A stretch of 64,000 nt of DNA from Polytrichum commune (Eukaryota; Streptophyta; Polytrichopsida; Polytrichales; Polytrichaceae), in contig OX485806.1 in the NCBI GenBank assembly GCA_950295325.1, positions 27,652,001 through 27,716,000 of the forward strand. The letters run 5' to 3'. Made by a program: the position numbers and the translations under genes. Below, piece by piece: positions 48,142 through 59,793 of the stretch. The notes below the pieces were generated by a model that was not told where the DNA came from, did no database searches, and worked only from the letters and a program-made list of their open reading frames with translations. How positions within the stretch are numbered: position 1 is the stretch's first letter; each line of letters opens with the position of its first letter.

Positions 48142-48350
48142 GGAGAACTGACCGCTAGTCACGGATGCACCAATTGAGTTCAAAAAGAACCGGTTGAAGT
48201 TCAAGACTTCAAGAAAACTACCCGTCATTTTTAGAGGTGTTTAGAGAATATACCTCAAATTAGTAAAGAAAAAATGAAAGATGTGCACATGTAACCGGTT
48301 GGACTTGCAAACACTTGGATCTTGACCATTTGTGCCCAAAAAGGCCTCGT
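48142..48350 (+). repeat. Dispersed repeat G, copy 3
   Basis: Matches 10640-10850 with the same orientation and order ('gttgaagttcaagacttcaa', 'gaatatacctcaaa', 'cttggatcttgacc'). Confidence 0.5.
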
Positions 48351-49074
48351 AGACACTACTCTAAGGCCACAAACGAAATATCTTGGAGACACCATATTTG
48401 CATCCAAAGTTTTGCTCATGGATGAGTTTTTTTTCATCCATAACAAACATATGAAGAGCTCCTCATTGCCGCCTCGGGATTCTGACAACAATCACCGAAA
48501 TCGTTGACCGTCAACTAAGGTAGAAAATGGAAAACGGTGAAAATAAGCTAATTCGGCCACAAAGAGTGGTTTGAACTTTATGTTACAAGAGAGGGACATT
48601 GGCTACAATCATTGGAGTGACGAAACCACATACGGATGATTAAACAAAATTTCATCTAAATGTGTATACATCCATCCAAAAGTTGACATGGTTTTTATTC
48701 CGGCTATTTCATCCATGAAAAATCTTGGAAAAATCTTGGAATATGTTGTATCCTTTTTTTTAGGATTTCTAATGATCGATAGACAACCAGATTGAAATTC
48801 ATTGTGTTCAACCCAACGTGGTCATTTACTTTGGGCAGTCAAAAGTGGTGGGCTAGACAACACTCTATGGTAGTCACAACTTAGTCACAACAATGATTTG
48901 TAAGAGCAAACCAAGTTTGTTGCCTAACCTTTTTCTTTGATGAGCAAAGTCCCAAGTTTCATCATTTTCAAACACATATATAAGATAGCAGTGCGTTAAA
49001 GTAACACCTTCATTTTGGTGACACCTATTTTTCATCCTTGAGCCATCAACAAGTAAGGTAAAAAAGTAAAGGTA
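48351..49074. other. Intergenic, nothing recognised
   Basis: No feature recognised. Confidence 0.4.
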
Positions 49075-49282
49075 TTAGATAATCGAGGGTAGTATAGACT
49101 ATTTATACTAGTATAGGCGGGAGATAATACAAAGTCCTTAGGATGATGCCATAGGATAAAGCAGGGAATGTGTTGTTAGATAATCGAGGGTAGTATAAAC
49201 TATTTATACTAGTATAGGCGGGAGATAATACAAAGTCCTTAGGATGATGCCATAGGATAAAGCAGGGAATGTGTTGTTAGAT
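49075..49282. repeat. 101-bp tandem duplication, two near-identical copies
   Basis: 49075-49175 and 49176-49276 differ at a single base (tagactatt / taaactatt) and are followed by the first few bases of a third unit. Each unit contains an inverted repeat AGTATA(A/G)A-CTA-TTTATACT. The near-identity implies a recent event. Confidence 0.9.
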
Positions 49283-49925
49283 GAATGTTGGGAGATATGT
49301 AATAAGATATATGATGAAATACACCCGATTGATTTAAATGTTGTAGAATTTCAAACGCAAAATAAATAGGACCATGAAGACGTTTATATGTTCCAACAAT
49401 CATGCAGGAGAACAAAGTACTTCTTGTTATAGACCAGGATGTTCTTGTGAGTGTTGAGAATTTGGATAAAATTTCAACCAACATAGATAACATTTTCATG
49501 CACATAGGATTTGGTTCAATTTTTTAGCCAAAGTAGATCCTAACACAAAGTCAAGCAAGAACTTTTCCTAAGATGTAATGGGGATGTAACTCCTTGTGTA
49601 ATTGAATTCCTTTAAAACACTTAATAAATGTTGCCTCTCTTATGTAAATGTTCCAGAACCATCATGTAAGATTGTTACCAAGTGGCAAGTAGGAACTGTT
49701 TTGTAATTATGTACAAAGCATTAAATTTATATTCATAAGTTACATAACCCATTTTACTCATAGACTTTAAGGAAATCTACAACACGATTGTTGAGAATGG
49801 ACTTAAATTCCAACACCTAAAACATCCCAAAAGCATCATGATGAAGTTCCATTCATGTGCACTACAAAATTGAAATTGATTTTTAGAGTTCAGGAAGCCA
49901 AAAAGCTAATGGGATAGCAAGTACA
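49283..49925. other. Intergenic, nothing recognised
   Basis: No feature recognised. Confidence 0.4.
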
Positions 49926-50450
49926 TCAAGATGGTTTCAATTCGGCTAATTTCTTAGAGTGGCAAAGTGTGGTAGCCTTTGTGAGATAGAGACTAATGTC
50001 AACTTGACGATGTGATTGAAAGAAAGACTTGAGGCTCCCCAAAACTACATTCTCAAGCATTGATGAAAACTTATCTCTAATGGGGACACTCCAACACAAA
50101 GTGTGCCTCGTTTTCAACTGCATTGTAAGAGCAAGAGTGGCATAATGTATCATCTCTAGGGATAGGGACAGTCGGTCACTGTCCAATTTCAATTGCAAGT
50201 CTATGGTTTGCAGTGTGGTAAGCAACAATGATCTTGTGTTATGGTGGTGTCAATGGTTGCTTCAAGTACAATTCACAATTGTAGTTGAGAAAATCCTTGA
50301 AGTGGAGGTAATCTAGTTTATTCCATGAGAGATGGAAAGAATTCCACTCTTGAGCAAGAAAAACCTCCTTGATATCATCTAGTGCAATGAGGATATTGTG
50401 GTAATTACACCTATTATATTTGTCCCTCTAAGCATTGGAGCTCATCTTCC
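49926..50450 (-). pseudogene. LINE 3' fragment related to the 7-9.5 kb element
   Basis: The minus-strand reading (stop at 49926) gives VDISLYLTKATTLCHSKK...LKPS, matching VDISLYLTEATELFHSKEI...LKPS at the end of the plus-strand LINE. Nucleotide matching continues upstream through 'caattgtgaattgtact', 'aaccattgacaccaccat' and 'gatgatatcaaggagg' or its equivalent. Only the C-terminal about 170 codons remain; no RT motifs are present. This is a 5'-truncated, decayed insertion. Confidence 0.8.
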
Positions 50451-51261
50451 AAATATACTTGGGGTGGCAACTCTCACATTTAAGACAATTGTTTCTAAAT
50501 CACATCTAATACTTCTAACGAAGTGATCATTAGTGATCTCACAAAGATAGGCAACGTGCTCGGAAAGAGGACATTGAGAGGAATCCATTGATTTGTTTTG
50601 TGTTTAAATCAGAAAACTTTGCACTTTCAAATTGTCATTTGAAAACCAATTAGAAACATTTTTTCTAATGCATGGGTCATCATTCGGACCCCCTAAGTAT
50701 TGAATTTCACTTCCACAAAATTTAATTAAGATTTCTTATATATGTTTGAAATGTGAAAGCAACTCCAAACCAAGTTCTAAAGATGACCCTTGTGAGTGGT
50801 CCTCACAGTTCCCACCCTAGATTTTGTTGTTAGACTGGGATTCGAATGTCTTGATTCTTGTTGGGTGTTGTTGGAAATTTTAAAAGAGGATTCTAACACA
50901 TCTTCATGTGTGAATTTTTCGATAAGAAAAGAGTAAACTATGAGTTTTCATAGTACATTAATTGTAAGTGTGTCCCGTTCAACTTGGTGCGAGAATTTAT
51001 ACGAGTTGCTGTAGGGTGAGGATTGCAAAATTTACGTGTGGTTATCAAACTGAAAGTACTTAATAATACTCTGCAACGGCACTAATCAGAGATAACACTC
51101 CATGGATGTGTAGCTAATTTAATCAAGTTACCCAGCTCTGGGCCGATCAAAAAGCCTGGTTCTTCGAAAATGTAGAATCATGTTTTACTTTATCCAACTG
51201 ACAAAAGCCTTTGCGCAGATCTCACAAATTCTAATGTATGCAGGTGTAATTCTGATAGTTT
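50451..51261. other. Intergenic, nothing recognised
   Basis: May include further eroded LINE sequence near its left side. Nothing else seen. Confidence 0.35.
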
Positions 51262-51590
51262 TCTTGATCGAGCACCTGTATTTGATTCGTGTGTGGTTCG
51301 GTGAGGATCAAAGTACAAACATCATAAAGACAGGTGTTCAAAAGAGAGTGAACTACGTCTTCAGATTTTATTTACTCCTCCACACTCAATAGTGAACATC
51401 ACAACTGGAAGGACCTAATATGTGTTCAGGTAAGAAATCAACTAAACATGAACTTCCCATAACCATCACTAAATCAAGGAAGTTCCGATTTTAAATCCCA
51501 TTTTGCTCATGCTTCATCATCGTAGGTTTTGCTAATGCAACACAAGTTTGGTTGTGTAAATCTAATTGATAGAAGTTGGAGCACGCTGAA
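51262..51590 (+). repeat. Dispersed repeat E, copy 2
   Basis: Related along its length to 12796-13105 (landmarks given there). It lies about 0.5 kb beyond the 3' end of the Dof-like gene. Confidence 0.55.
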
Positions 51591-52119
51591 ACGAACTGAA
51601 TAGCACCTCCGAAACCACAATTGGAATTCGAAGGCAGGCCCAAGAAATATCCTTCGCACGCAAATTTGCAGGATTCAAGTCTCAACTGTTCCCGGCACCT
51701 GAACAGATCGATCCCTAGTACACAGTAGTGAAAACCTCTGACATGTTTTCTGGTGATTCAAACCACTTGTTTCTACACTTGCAAAACAGGACTCGAAGCA
51801 TCCAGTAAGCACAACTTCGCAGACGTGCATAGTGAATATCAATCATACAGCATCGTGGTAAATACGGCACGACACATCATCATCATCATCAAAAGTTCTT
51901 CCAAAATATTTTCTCCACCAAGAGAGCAAGTTTGCACTAATTCGATACCAGTTTGCGGTAGTAAATTTGTGCAGATTGATCGTAGTCCAGCTCCGATCTA
52001 TCTATTGGTACGACTCGTCACGACATGCAACTGATGACGATGCGACGACAAGAAACAGGAATCTGATCAGGTTAATGGCAATCTGACCAAAGTGATCGGC
52101 TGATGAACTTTCAGCAACG
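51591..52119. other. 3' flank of the Dof-like gene
   Basis: Presumed 3' UTR and terminator region of the minus-strand gene. No repeat or second gene recognised. A short (ATC)n run lies at 51881-51892. Confidence 0.4.
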
Positions 52120-52843
52120 CTACTTCAGCAAAGCGTTGACGGGGGTGGCTTTCCTTCGCTGGCTTCGTAAGGCTCCCAAAGTGGGCACTAACTGAGATTC
52201 TCGAGACTCATCCGCCGAGATGCGTGCGCGTTTAATTCCAGGCCTCTCTTGTGCAACAGCTACCTCTTCCTCCGCGTTCTCGATGTTCACTTCAGATTCG
52301 TTGTTGTTTTCATCTACATTGAGACGCGCCTCTTCTTCTTCTTCTTCTCCTTCTTCTGCTGCTACTTCCATGGCCGCGGAAGGGGCTGGGGAATTTCGGA
52401 TTTTGCCGCCGTGTGTGTAATACTTGCTGCAATTGTTGCACCAGTATCGCGGCTCGCTGATCTTCTTGTTGTTATAGTATCTGCAAGAGAGGGGTTAGCC
52501 GGCGTTTCATTAGAGATTGTGGTGCGATAAACATTTCAAAGCAAAAAAATCCTTGAATATCAGGGAAAATTTTGGGTACTGGAAGTTTATTTCGAGGTTG
52601 AATTAGGTGTGTTCCATGGAATATTCATCGAATGTAAATAATATTCTTTGAATTTGTGCATTACTTTATAGCCCCTTCCCCACCTGTGAAAATATCTCAT
52701 TGTCACATGTGACCCCTTAAAGTAGGTTACAAGGGAACTGCTGGGGCCGTGAGTACCTGAACTTCACGTTCTTGGAGTAGCACCATATGCAACGGCTCTT
52801 CCCAATGATGTGGGCCATCTTGATGGTCTTTCCGCAACGGCTA
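52120..52843 (-). CDS. Dof-type zinc-finger protein with acidic tail
   Basis: Two exons, 52843-52757 and 52480-52120, joined by a GT-AG intron that splits the zinc finger at phase 2. The joined reading gives C-IW-C, 21 residues, C-NN-C: the CX2CX21CX2C spacing of the Dof domain. It has the family residues YYNN, PRYWC, KYYTHGG and IRN-P. Starting at ATG 52818 the protein is 140 residues, with the finger at about 10-38. An acidic stretch with a Glu run encoded by a CTT microsatellite follows (about 60-95), then a basic patch (KRARIS). Dof proteins are plant-specific transcription factors that bind AAAG cores. This one is diverged (no TKF before YYNN) and very short. The first exon stays open upstream to an AG at 52844-52845, so a 5' exon may be missing from this model. 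Confidence 0.75.
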
Positions 52844-53235
52844 CTAGAGACACCATCATCGCAGCAAACATTTGTCAGTAATTAACCGAGATGATGAGAA
52901 ATGTATAGGAAAAAGTTATTGTAAGGTAGGGCGTTGTTTGGTTCCAGACAACATGATTAAATTCTGGGAAGAATGTTTGGTGCCACTTGTCATATCCACA
53001 TTGATCAAGACAATGCTCAACCCAATGTGGAAATTAGTTTTTGGTACTCAATGTGTTGAGCTGGACAACACGCTGGGGGATCACAAGGAGCAATAGTATA
53101 ACGGAATCCTCAACAACAATATTCATCCACTGTAGACACATCATGATGATAATTTATGCATATAAAAAGCACCATCCAATCTGACTAATGAACTGAGTAA
53201 AGTTCCCTTGTGAAAATGGGAAAAGTAAAGCAAAA
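52844..53235 (-). other. Upstream of the Dof exon (intron or promoter)
   Basis: On the minus strand 'gtgtctctag' precedes 52843 and would serve as an acceptor; otherwise this is 5' leader. No further Dof-like coding block was found. Confidence 0.35.
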
Positions 53236-54560
53236 AGACATCTGGTAGTGCACCAGAGTACGAGTCTAGTGGAAGTAAAGAGACTCCAACCTCCATCGCA
53301 TATGCAAACTTGTCTGACTAATGATTTACTGAAGTCCCTCCATTTGCACCACACACATATAAAAGAAAAAAGGAAAAAAAATGGAAAAAAGACATATATG
53401 ACATTGCACAAAAGGATGAACCCTGAAAAAAGCAATTTGTAGATTCCAACTTTCCCTAAACACTTTGACATATAGAATTGGGTCGTGTGGAGGCCACACA
53501 CGTTCGAAAATGTTGGTTTCGAAACGAAGTTTGGTAAGACAAGGTAAAGAATTTCAGCCTTGAAGTGTGCCTAGCTAACTTTGAGGAGCTTGGTTTCAAG
53601 GTTGCTCCCTCTTTTATTGGATATAAATATCCGTTTTCAACTCCAATTCAAGATGGCGGTTTATAAGACTTAAAACCTCCGTTTCTGATCGGAGTTGGAA
53701 ATAGACGGTGTTAACCAAAGAAAGAGGAACCGGCCTTGAAACCAAGTGAGACACATGCCGAGACCAAAATTCTCTTACCTTCACCTACCAACCTCCGTTT
53801 TGAAACCGGCGTTTTCGAACTCGTGTGGCCTCCCCCCTTCAATAGCCTAGCTGCACTTTGCGCACATGCAAACCCAGTCTATTTGCAAATTAAAGATCCC
53901 TCATTGGGAAAATGAATAGACCAGAAAGCATAGAGCAATTTGACATTACACACGAGTTTTATGAATCCTGCAAAAAGCAGAAAAAAACGTAAGACTTTAA
54001 CCACCATGTCTTGGACATGGAAAACTGGGTCAATAGTTGAGCCGGACTTTGCACATTCACAAACTAACTATGCTAAGTATAGTTCCCTTGCGAAAAAGAA
54101 AAAAGAAAACAGGAAAGCATAAAACACTTCTGACATTGCACCACATTCATAGTATGAATCCAGGAAAAAGCAAGCAGACTCCAATGTGGAAACTGGGTCG
54201 GTAGTTAATCCGCAACATTGCGCATATGCGAATCAGTCTTACTTACAAATTGTCGTTCCCCCATCACAAAGACAAAAAGGAAAAGAAGAAAGCAGTATGA
54301 CATTGCAAATAGAGTCTTTTGGGTCCCATAACATTACTCAGCTGATGAGCTGATGTGTTCTTGGGCCCAAAGTAGATTCGAGAATACAGCCTCTCGACGC
54401 CAGAATCCCAGTGCTTCAGACGGAATCCCCTGTGACGAAGATTAAAAAGAAAGAATTTCAAACAACTGGAAAGCAAAGAAGACATATATGACATCGCACC
54501 GCACGAGTATGAATCCTGAGATTGCAAACTACCCACTCCAACGTCGATTTGCTTGGACAG
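53236..54560. repeat. Degenerate tandem repeat, about 160-190 bp units
   Basis: The block 'tatgacattgcac', then 'gagtatgaatcctg', then 'aaaaagca', then 'gactccaa', then 'gcatatgc.aa' recurs around 53240, 53395, 53938, 54129, 54297 and 54486, separated by A/G-rich (gaaaaag)n patches. Units are diverged. A separate inverted-repeat element (53489-53833) is inserted between the second and third. Confidence 0.65.
53489..53833. mobile_element. MITE with GGAGGCCACAC ends and about 70-bp inverted repeats
   Basis: GGAGGCCACACACGTTCGAA at the left is inverted as TTCGAACTCGTGTGGCCTCC at the right. Similarity continues inward about 70 bp (ttggtttcgaaac / gttttgaaaccgg). 345 bp, no open frame, no certain target duplication. 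It interrupts the tandem repeat around it. Confidence 0.7.
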
Positions 54561-54744
54561 GTGGAACTAGGGTCGCTGCACGTTTCCCCCATTACTACTG
54601 ATTAATTATGCAAACTAAAGACTACTGAAGACTTAATTGATGTGAGAAAAAACCTGACGAGAGTATAAGAAACAGCAACAACAACATGTTCAGGTCCTTT
54701 CGAATGGTGGGTCGAATCGTTGCAAATGGGTGCACACGCGTACC

Positions 54745-54828
54745 TGATGAAAAGCAAGAGCACTTTGTGCAGATTGCGAGTTCAAGCAATGGAGCATGGA
54801 GAAAGGAGAGATTTGAATGTGGCTCCAA
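54745..54828 (-). other. Possible 5' exon of the minus-strand gene (weak)
   Basis: An ATG-led reading (54828 down) ends at CATCAG|GTACGCGTG, a good donor, in sequence with coding-like composition. However, its phase does not fit the acceptor at 52844, nor the one near 54433 (a stop follows within a few codons). It could be a leader exon, an exon of another gene, or chance. Confidence 0.2.
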
Positions 54829-55218
54829 TTCCAGATTCGTGATAATTAAATACAGGAAACTACAAGTCTTATTAGTAGGGTTTTTGTCGTGGAGGCCGGG
54901 TGGGTGAGAATTTAAAACTCCATCCTGCTATCAAGGCTTAAAAAGCTCCATTCATGTCTACCCTAAAAGATAGTCATGAGGCATTCGAGATTGTGACTCG
55001 AACATTGGCATTGTAGGGTGGCAACTCCGCGTTGTAGAACAAGGTGTTCCGAAATCGCGTGTAATCGATGGATTGAATGAGTAGTTAATGAATTTTTTTG
55101 AATTGATTAGTCCTTGGAAGGTGTTCAACTGCATGAGTTTTGCTATCGAGGACTAAAAACTCCCCAATTATGTTGTGAGGCATTAGTGGTTCCCAAATCA
55201 CTTGTGATGCCTCTCATA
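54829..55218. other. Intergenic, nothing recognised
   Basis: No feature recognised. Confidence 0.4.
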
Positions 55219-55566
55219 ATGGTAGGTGGGTCTTAAATGGTTACTTTTTCATGTTCTCTAGTAGATGCAACTCTAATTAAATGCAAAGTTTGAGTTTTGG
55301 TTGTTTCGCGAATGTGCATGGAGAAGCCAAGTTCAATCATAGAGAAATATGACATTGCATCCATAATTGGTGTGAGTTTTTGAAGGTGATGGCCGTGGAG
55401 CCAGAAATCGATCACATAGTTATGGCCCCCAAATTATGTTCACTATTCAATCTAGAATGGTTAACATATCTTGGGGATGTAGAGTAAAGTTTATTAAAGA
55501 CATGTCTTCAGGTCCAAACCTAACCAAACACCACTCAAATATTAGTGTAACAAAATAGGATATACA
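55219..55566 (+). mobile_element. TAAGGTAG-family MITE, copy 9
   Basis: Left end 'atggtaggtgggtcttaaat' matches the start of the XBAT intron copy. The interior has 'gaatggttaacatatcttg' and 'aacctaaccaaacaccactc'. The middle is diverged and the right end lost. Confidence 0.55.
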
Positions 55567-56292
55567 TACAAACTTATAGGTAAGAAATAACCTCAGGTGT
55601 TTACAAAAGTTGCAAAAAAAAGGTAAATTATGAAATGCCCTACATATACATATACCAAAAACATGATGCCTATAACCTTTAACACACGCTTACAACTCTT
55701 ATTGCATTTGAGGCAGCCTGGTTATATCTACAAAATGTGGAAATTTAAATACCATGTAGCTATGTGTATTTTATATCCCTTACCCTTACATATTGCCCAT
55801 TTTGTGCACCCACATGGGTAGGTGCAGCCAATATTGTGTGCATCCCCTAGGCCTCAAGTTGTGAGAAGTCTCTATCTACCATTATCTCTTGGTATAGATA
55901 GGGATATTTGGTACACAACTTAGAAATTTAAGGTCAACTCAAAATTATTTTAGAACAGATAGTCAGGATTTGGGGTCCCATGATCCATTCAAACCTACTA
56001 AGAAGTGAAAAATTATCTAAGATTCCTAAGAAGATTTGTGATCTGGAAGCAAAATAAAAAATAAAAAATAGTATTTTATAAAACATGCAATGTGGTCTAG
56101 GTACGGTAGTTGTTACTAACTATTACGTGTTTGTAAAGAGAAGGTGGGTATTTGAAACCCAAAGGTCTAAGGTTTCCTCACAAGCCCATGTGTTTGAAGT
56201 TTTCACCCTCCCTAGATAAATGCATTGACAACTACCCAATTAATTGGCGGGTTGTTCGGTGTCATCAATGCAACTTTCCAACACTAAACTAA
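55567..56292. other. Intergenic, nothing recognised
   Basis: AT-rich; no feature recognised. Confidence 0.4.
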
Positions 56293-56870
56293 ATTATGTA
56301 TTTAGTGTTACTTACTATTTGGAGTTACATAATGCTTTTTAACTGTTAATGTAAGTTTTTACCAAGTAAAGATGTCCATGTTTTATAATGTCTCGGGGGG
56401 GGGGGGTAGTCATTGGTTGGAGTAGCAATATACGTGCGAACAAATGATAGGGTATTTTAAAAACATGGGAGCAAAAAATTATAATTGGGCTTAAGAGTAA
56501 TATAGGGTATCAAAAATGGCACTAAACATCTTTAAAGTACTATAGGGTATGGAATAATAGGTAATTTGGAATTATAAGTAATCCAAGCCATTTTTCTATT
56601 AACCCAAAGTAGAAATTTATATAATGATAGCATGTGAAAAAAAAAAGAGAATTGAAAGTAATACCCCCCTATAAAATAGTGGTTGTTCGCACCTATATCC
56701 TTAACTTTTTAACACATTGCCCCCCCTCCCCCCCCCCCCCCGAGTATAATGTCCAAATAACTAATGTGACCTTTGTGGGGGGGAAAAAGACATATACAAT
56801 AAACAGTTATAGCATTGCATAATTTCAAATAGTAAAGTGACACTAAATACAATAGTTTTTACAATACTCC
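56293..56870. mobile_element. Family B MITE carrying a nested hAT-like MITE
   Basis: The outer arms (tgtatttagtgttacttacta..., 56297-56335; ...tagtaaagtgacactaaatac, about 56809-56850) are imperfect inverse repeats. They resemble the arms of the element at 4595-4778. Removing the 353-bp nested element and one 8-bp duplication leaves about 215 bp, close to the size of that other copy. Confidence 0.5.
56392..56744 (-). mobile_element. hAT-like MITE with G/C homopolymer ends, copy 2
   Basis: Starts CTCGGGG (G run) and ends (C run) CCCCGAG, 353 bp, with a perfect 8-bp duplication TATAATGT on both sides (56384-56391, 56745-56752). It is the reverse complement of 44231-44565 along its whole length with few changes; the length difference is mainly in the homopolymers. 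Confidence 0.9.
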
Positions 56871-58809
56871 AACCAGAATGTAGATGGTTTGTGACAGTAT
56901 ATGAAGGGTTGTGATGGTTCATGAGTGGTTGTGATAGTTCTAGGGAATGATGATGATGCCCAAGGTGTTCACTCTTCATTGGAATTCTATTTGGCGTGTG
57001 GGGATGATTATGAAATAAAACCCCTTTTATACCAGAGAATCATAGAGAAAGTCAAAGGTATATGTAGTAATGATATGCTAGATAATAGACGTAGTATAGG
57101 TACTAAGGCTCTCAATATAACTTGATGAATTTACAGAATGCACATTATGCGAAAATGAGATTACTACTTTAACGTATGAAAAAACAACATTATCTATTAG
57201 ATGTAACTCATAGTAAACTAACCTTGCAACATACGTCATTTAAGCTAGGGCAATGATAGCATTTAGAGTTACGATTGACCGGATGGTTTGTGGGGTGAAC
57301 TCTTCATACCATATATGAGCTCACGTAAGTGTACAAAAGGGGTATTATTTGAGGCATTAGTGTGTATAATATAAATAAAGCCAATTTTATTCTTCTTCTT
57401 CTAGTGTGTACATTCAAAAAGGCTACTAAATTTTTTTGAAGTGAAGGCGGATATACTAACAAGGCCCCTAGGGTTTAGAGAAAATTTGACAATAGATGTG
57501 CTAGTTTCATCCATCCTACCTTATTTCATCCAAATGATGTGTGTTTTAAGGTCAAATTTTTATTTATGAGTTATATCCTAGCACGTGTTCAATGACTTGC
57601 TCATTGAAAAGTGGATGTGGATTAAATATATGTAATGGATGATTATTTAATCATGATTTGTAATTTGTGTATGATAGTAGAGGCAATAATTCACATTAAA
57701 TTGAAAAGCTTAGTATAAATATATTAGTCCATTTTTCAACCTCCTTTTAGGACGTACTCACTTGTTGTTCTTTATAAATTCCTTGTATATAAGGAGTTAT
57801 ATTTCATAGTCGCCCACACACATCATTTAGGTTTTCAATGTAGAGTCCATCCACTGGGTTAAGTCATAAGCTAAGGACATCCATTAAAATTTCAGATTTT
57901 CTTCTAAACTTAAGGACCCCTTTTTGTACATCTACCTATACACTTGAGTATTCTCAATAGTCTTTTTCTTTGAGCACAATAAAGAGAAACAATACCTCCA
58001 GTTATGTATATTATGTACGTTAATTTACCCCAAAGAATACCATTTTTTACACTTACGCTTATTTGTACATGGTATGAAGAGTGCACCCTTTGGATGACAA
58101 TGATTCTAATGACTAGAAAAGAAATTATTTTGAATAGTTTCAAATAGAATTCTTCACTGAATACTTGTAAAAATGAAACAAAAGTATTTCATTATCACCA
58201 AACATTCAAGACCACTAGGTTTCTAAATAAAGAAAAAATGATGCTCTTGGGTGCACATGGTGGAACAAGATAACCCCTATAAGGGTTGCCTTATTTGTTT
58301 GCTTGTACCTCTTCAAACATACCGTAGCTCTCTAGCACCTCGGGCAAAAATATAATTAATTTTCAAGGTGCGTAAATTTTTGGGAAATTAATTTCGTTGA
58401 GTGTCCAAAATATATGTAAAATATATAAATAAAAGCAAAGAGTGCCTAAAATCACAAGAATGCAAGTGACAGGTTAAGGGAAGCCTTTAGGTTAATCATA
58501 GCTACCACATATGAAATTATGAAAATCATCCATTAATTATAGAAATGAATTGGATGAATGTCTAAATTACTTTAAATTACCTTTTTAATATAACCAATTA
58601 TTGAATATTATTTCTTGGGCTACTCAACTTACTTTTGTACTTTAATTAATTATTAAGCAAAAAGGTGCCCAAGCTGCTAGAGAGCTATAGTTTAAGGGAG
58701 AGGATTTTTGCTTACCCAAAACATAATTGATCCCATTATTAGTAGGTCAAAGAGCCAATCTACTCAATATTGCACCCCCCAACTCACTAAGCAAAGATTG
58801 GACATAATA
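56871..58809. other. AT-rich intergenic DNA
   Basis: Nearly 2 kb with no supported gene, RNA gene or paired repeat. Short open frames show no motif. Confidence 0.4.
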
Positions 58810-59293
58810 GAGTTATCCGTAAAGTGAGCTGAAGAGAGGGTTTTGGGCCTGGATTTGAGAAAATTGTGTGACAGGCCCTAAAAGTGGAGCAGGCGTCTGT
58901 AGCTATAAAAAAACATAGGCATAAATCTTTTGAGGGACCGGAAATGGTGAAAAAAAAAAATTTGCTCCTGTGTTGCGAGCGCGCCCCGGGAATTTAGCAT
59001 CGCTTTGTCAGAGGGTGATAATTATGTCGCCTTGTTTCGCTAATTCTGTTAGGGGTGCAGACAAGACTAAGTAAGTAGTGAAGCACGCCCAAAATCAGCA
59101 AGCACGCATGACGGCCTCAACCACGAATAGGCAGATTCTCTCATCCAAAAACAAGCAGACCAGCTCTGACCCTAAACCCTGGCCTTGTGTATTATGCCCC
59201 GGAATTCAAGAGCCTTACTTTGCGTTTCCATGAGTTTGTGTGAATAGTGCACTCAAAATCTGTCAAAACACCGGCTCACTTTACGGATAACTC
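58810..59293. mobile_element. MITE with GAGTTATCCGTAAAGTGAGC ends, TA-flanked
   Basis: GAGTTATCCGTAAAGTGAGC is perfectly inverted at the right end. TA lies on both sides (58808-58809, 59294-59295), the duplication expected of Tc1/mariner-type insertion. 484 bp. The interior is distinctly more GC-rich than its surroundings and has no coding frame. Confidence 0.8.
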
Positions 59294-59295
59294 TA

Positions 59296-59793
59296 ATAGA
59301 CAAGATCACATGAATACCACTTTTGTGCCCATGTGAGGCCAAATCCACCACCCTTAAGCGTCCTAGTCCGGGTGATGGCTTTGAGAATCACATGTATCTC
59401 TTACAACCTTGAACCATGTGCAAAGTAATTTTTATGTCCAAAAGAACACATATTGTTTCCACTCATTGTGCTTTATTAATGTTAGCCTCTTGGCTTGCGC
59501 TAGAGTTGGCCTTCTCAAGAGTCCACCCCGCGGCTTTAGCCACACATGCCCTTAAGGACATTCCCCTCGCTCGTTTAACCTTCACTTCTTTTTTCTTGTC
59601 ATTGCAAGAGTCTTCCACATTCTCCATTAATAATGCAAGTGAGTTATTTTGACCGGGAGGTTCAAGTGTTGAAAAACACTTTACTCAACGGCTAAACACA
59701 CTCATACAAACCCACACGTAGCACAAACTAGCCTAATGGGTCTAACTACTTAGCCACCCCTAAAATGGTCTAATGTAATCTAGTTTTTTATGT
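59296..59793. other. Intergenic, nothing recognised
   Basis: One short open frame (59416-59652) has a hydrophobic N-terminal part but no start context or homology that I recognise. Confidence 0.35.

Noticed and set aside
49239-49505. 88-codon minus-strand open frame overlapping the 101-bp duplication
   Set aside because: No recognisable domain, AT-driven composition; starts inside unique sequence and ends in the repeat.
54264-54536. 90-codon minus-strand open frame as an exon of the Dof-like gene
   Set aside because: An acceptor-like 'cacag' precedes one block, but phases do not connect to either neighbouring candidate exon and it overlaps the degenerate tandem repeat.
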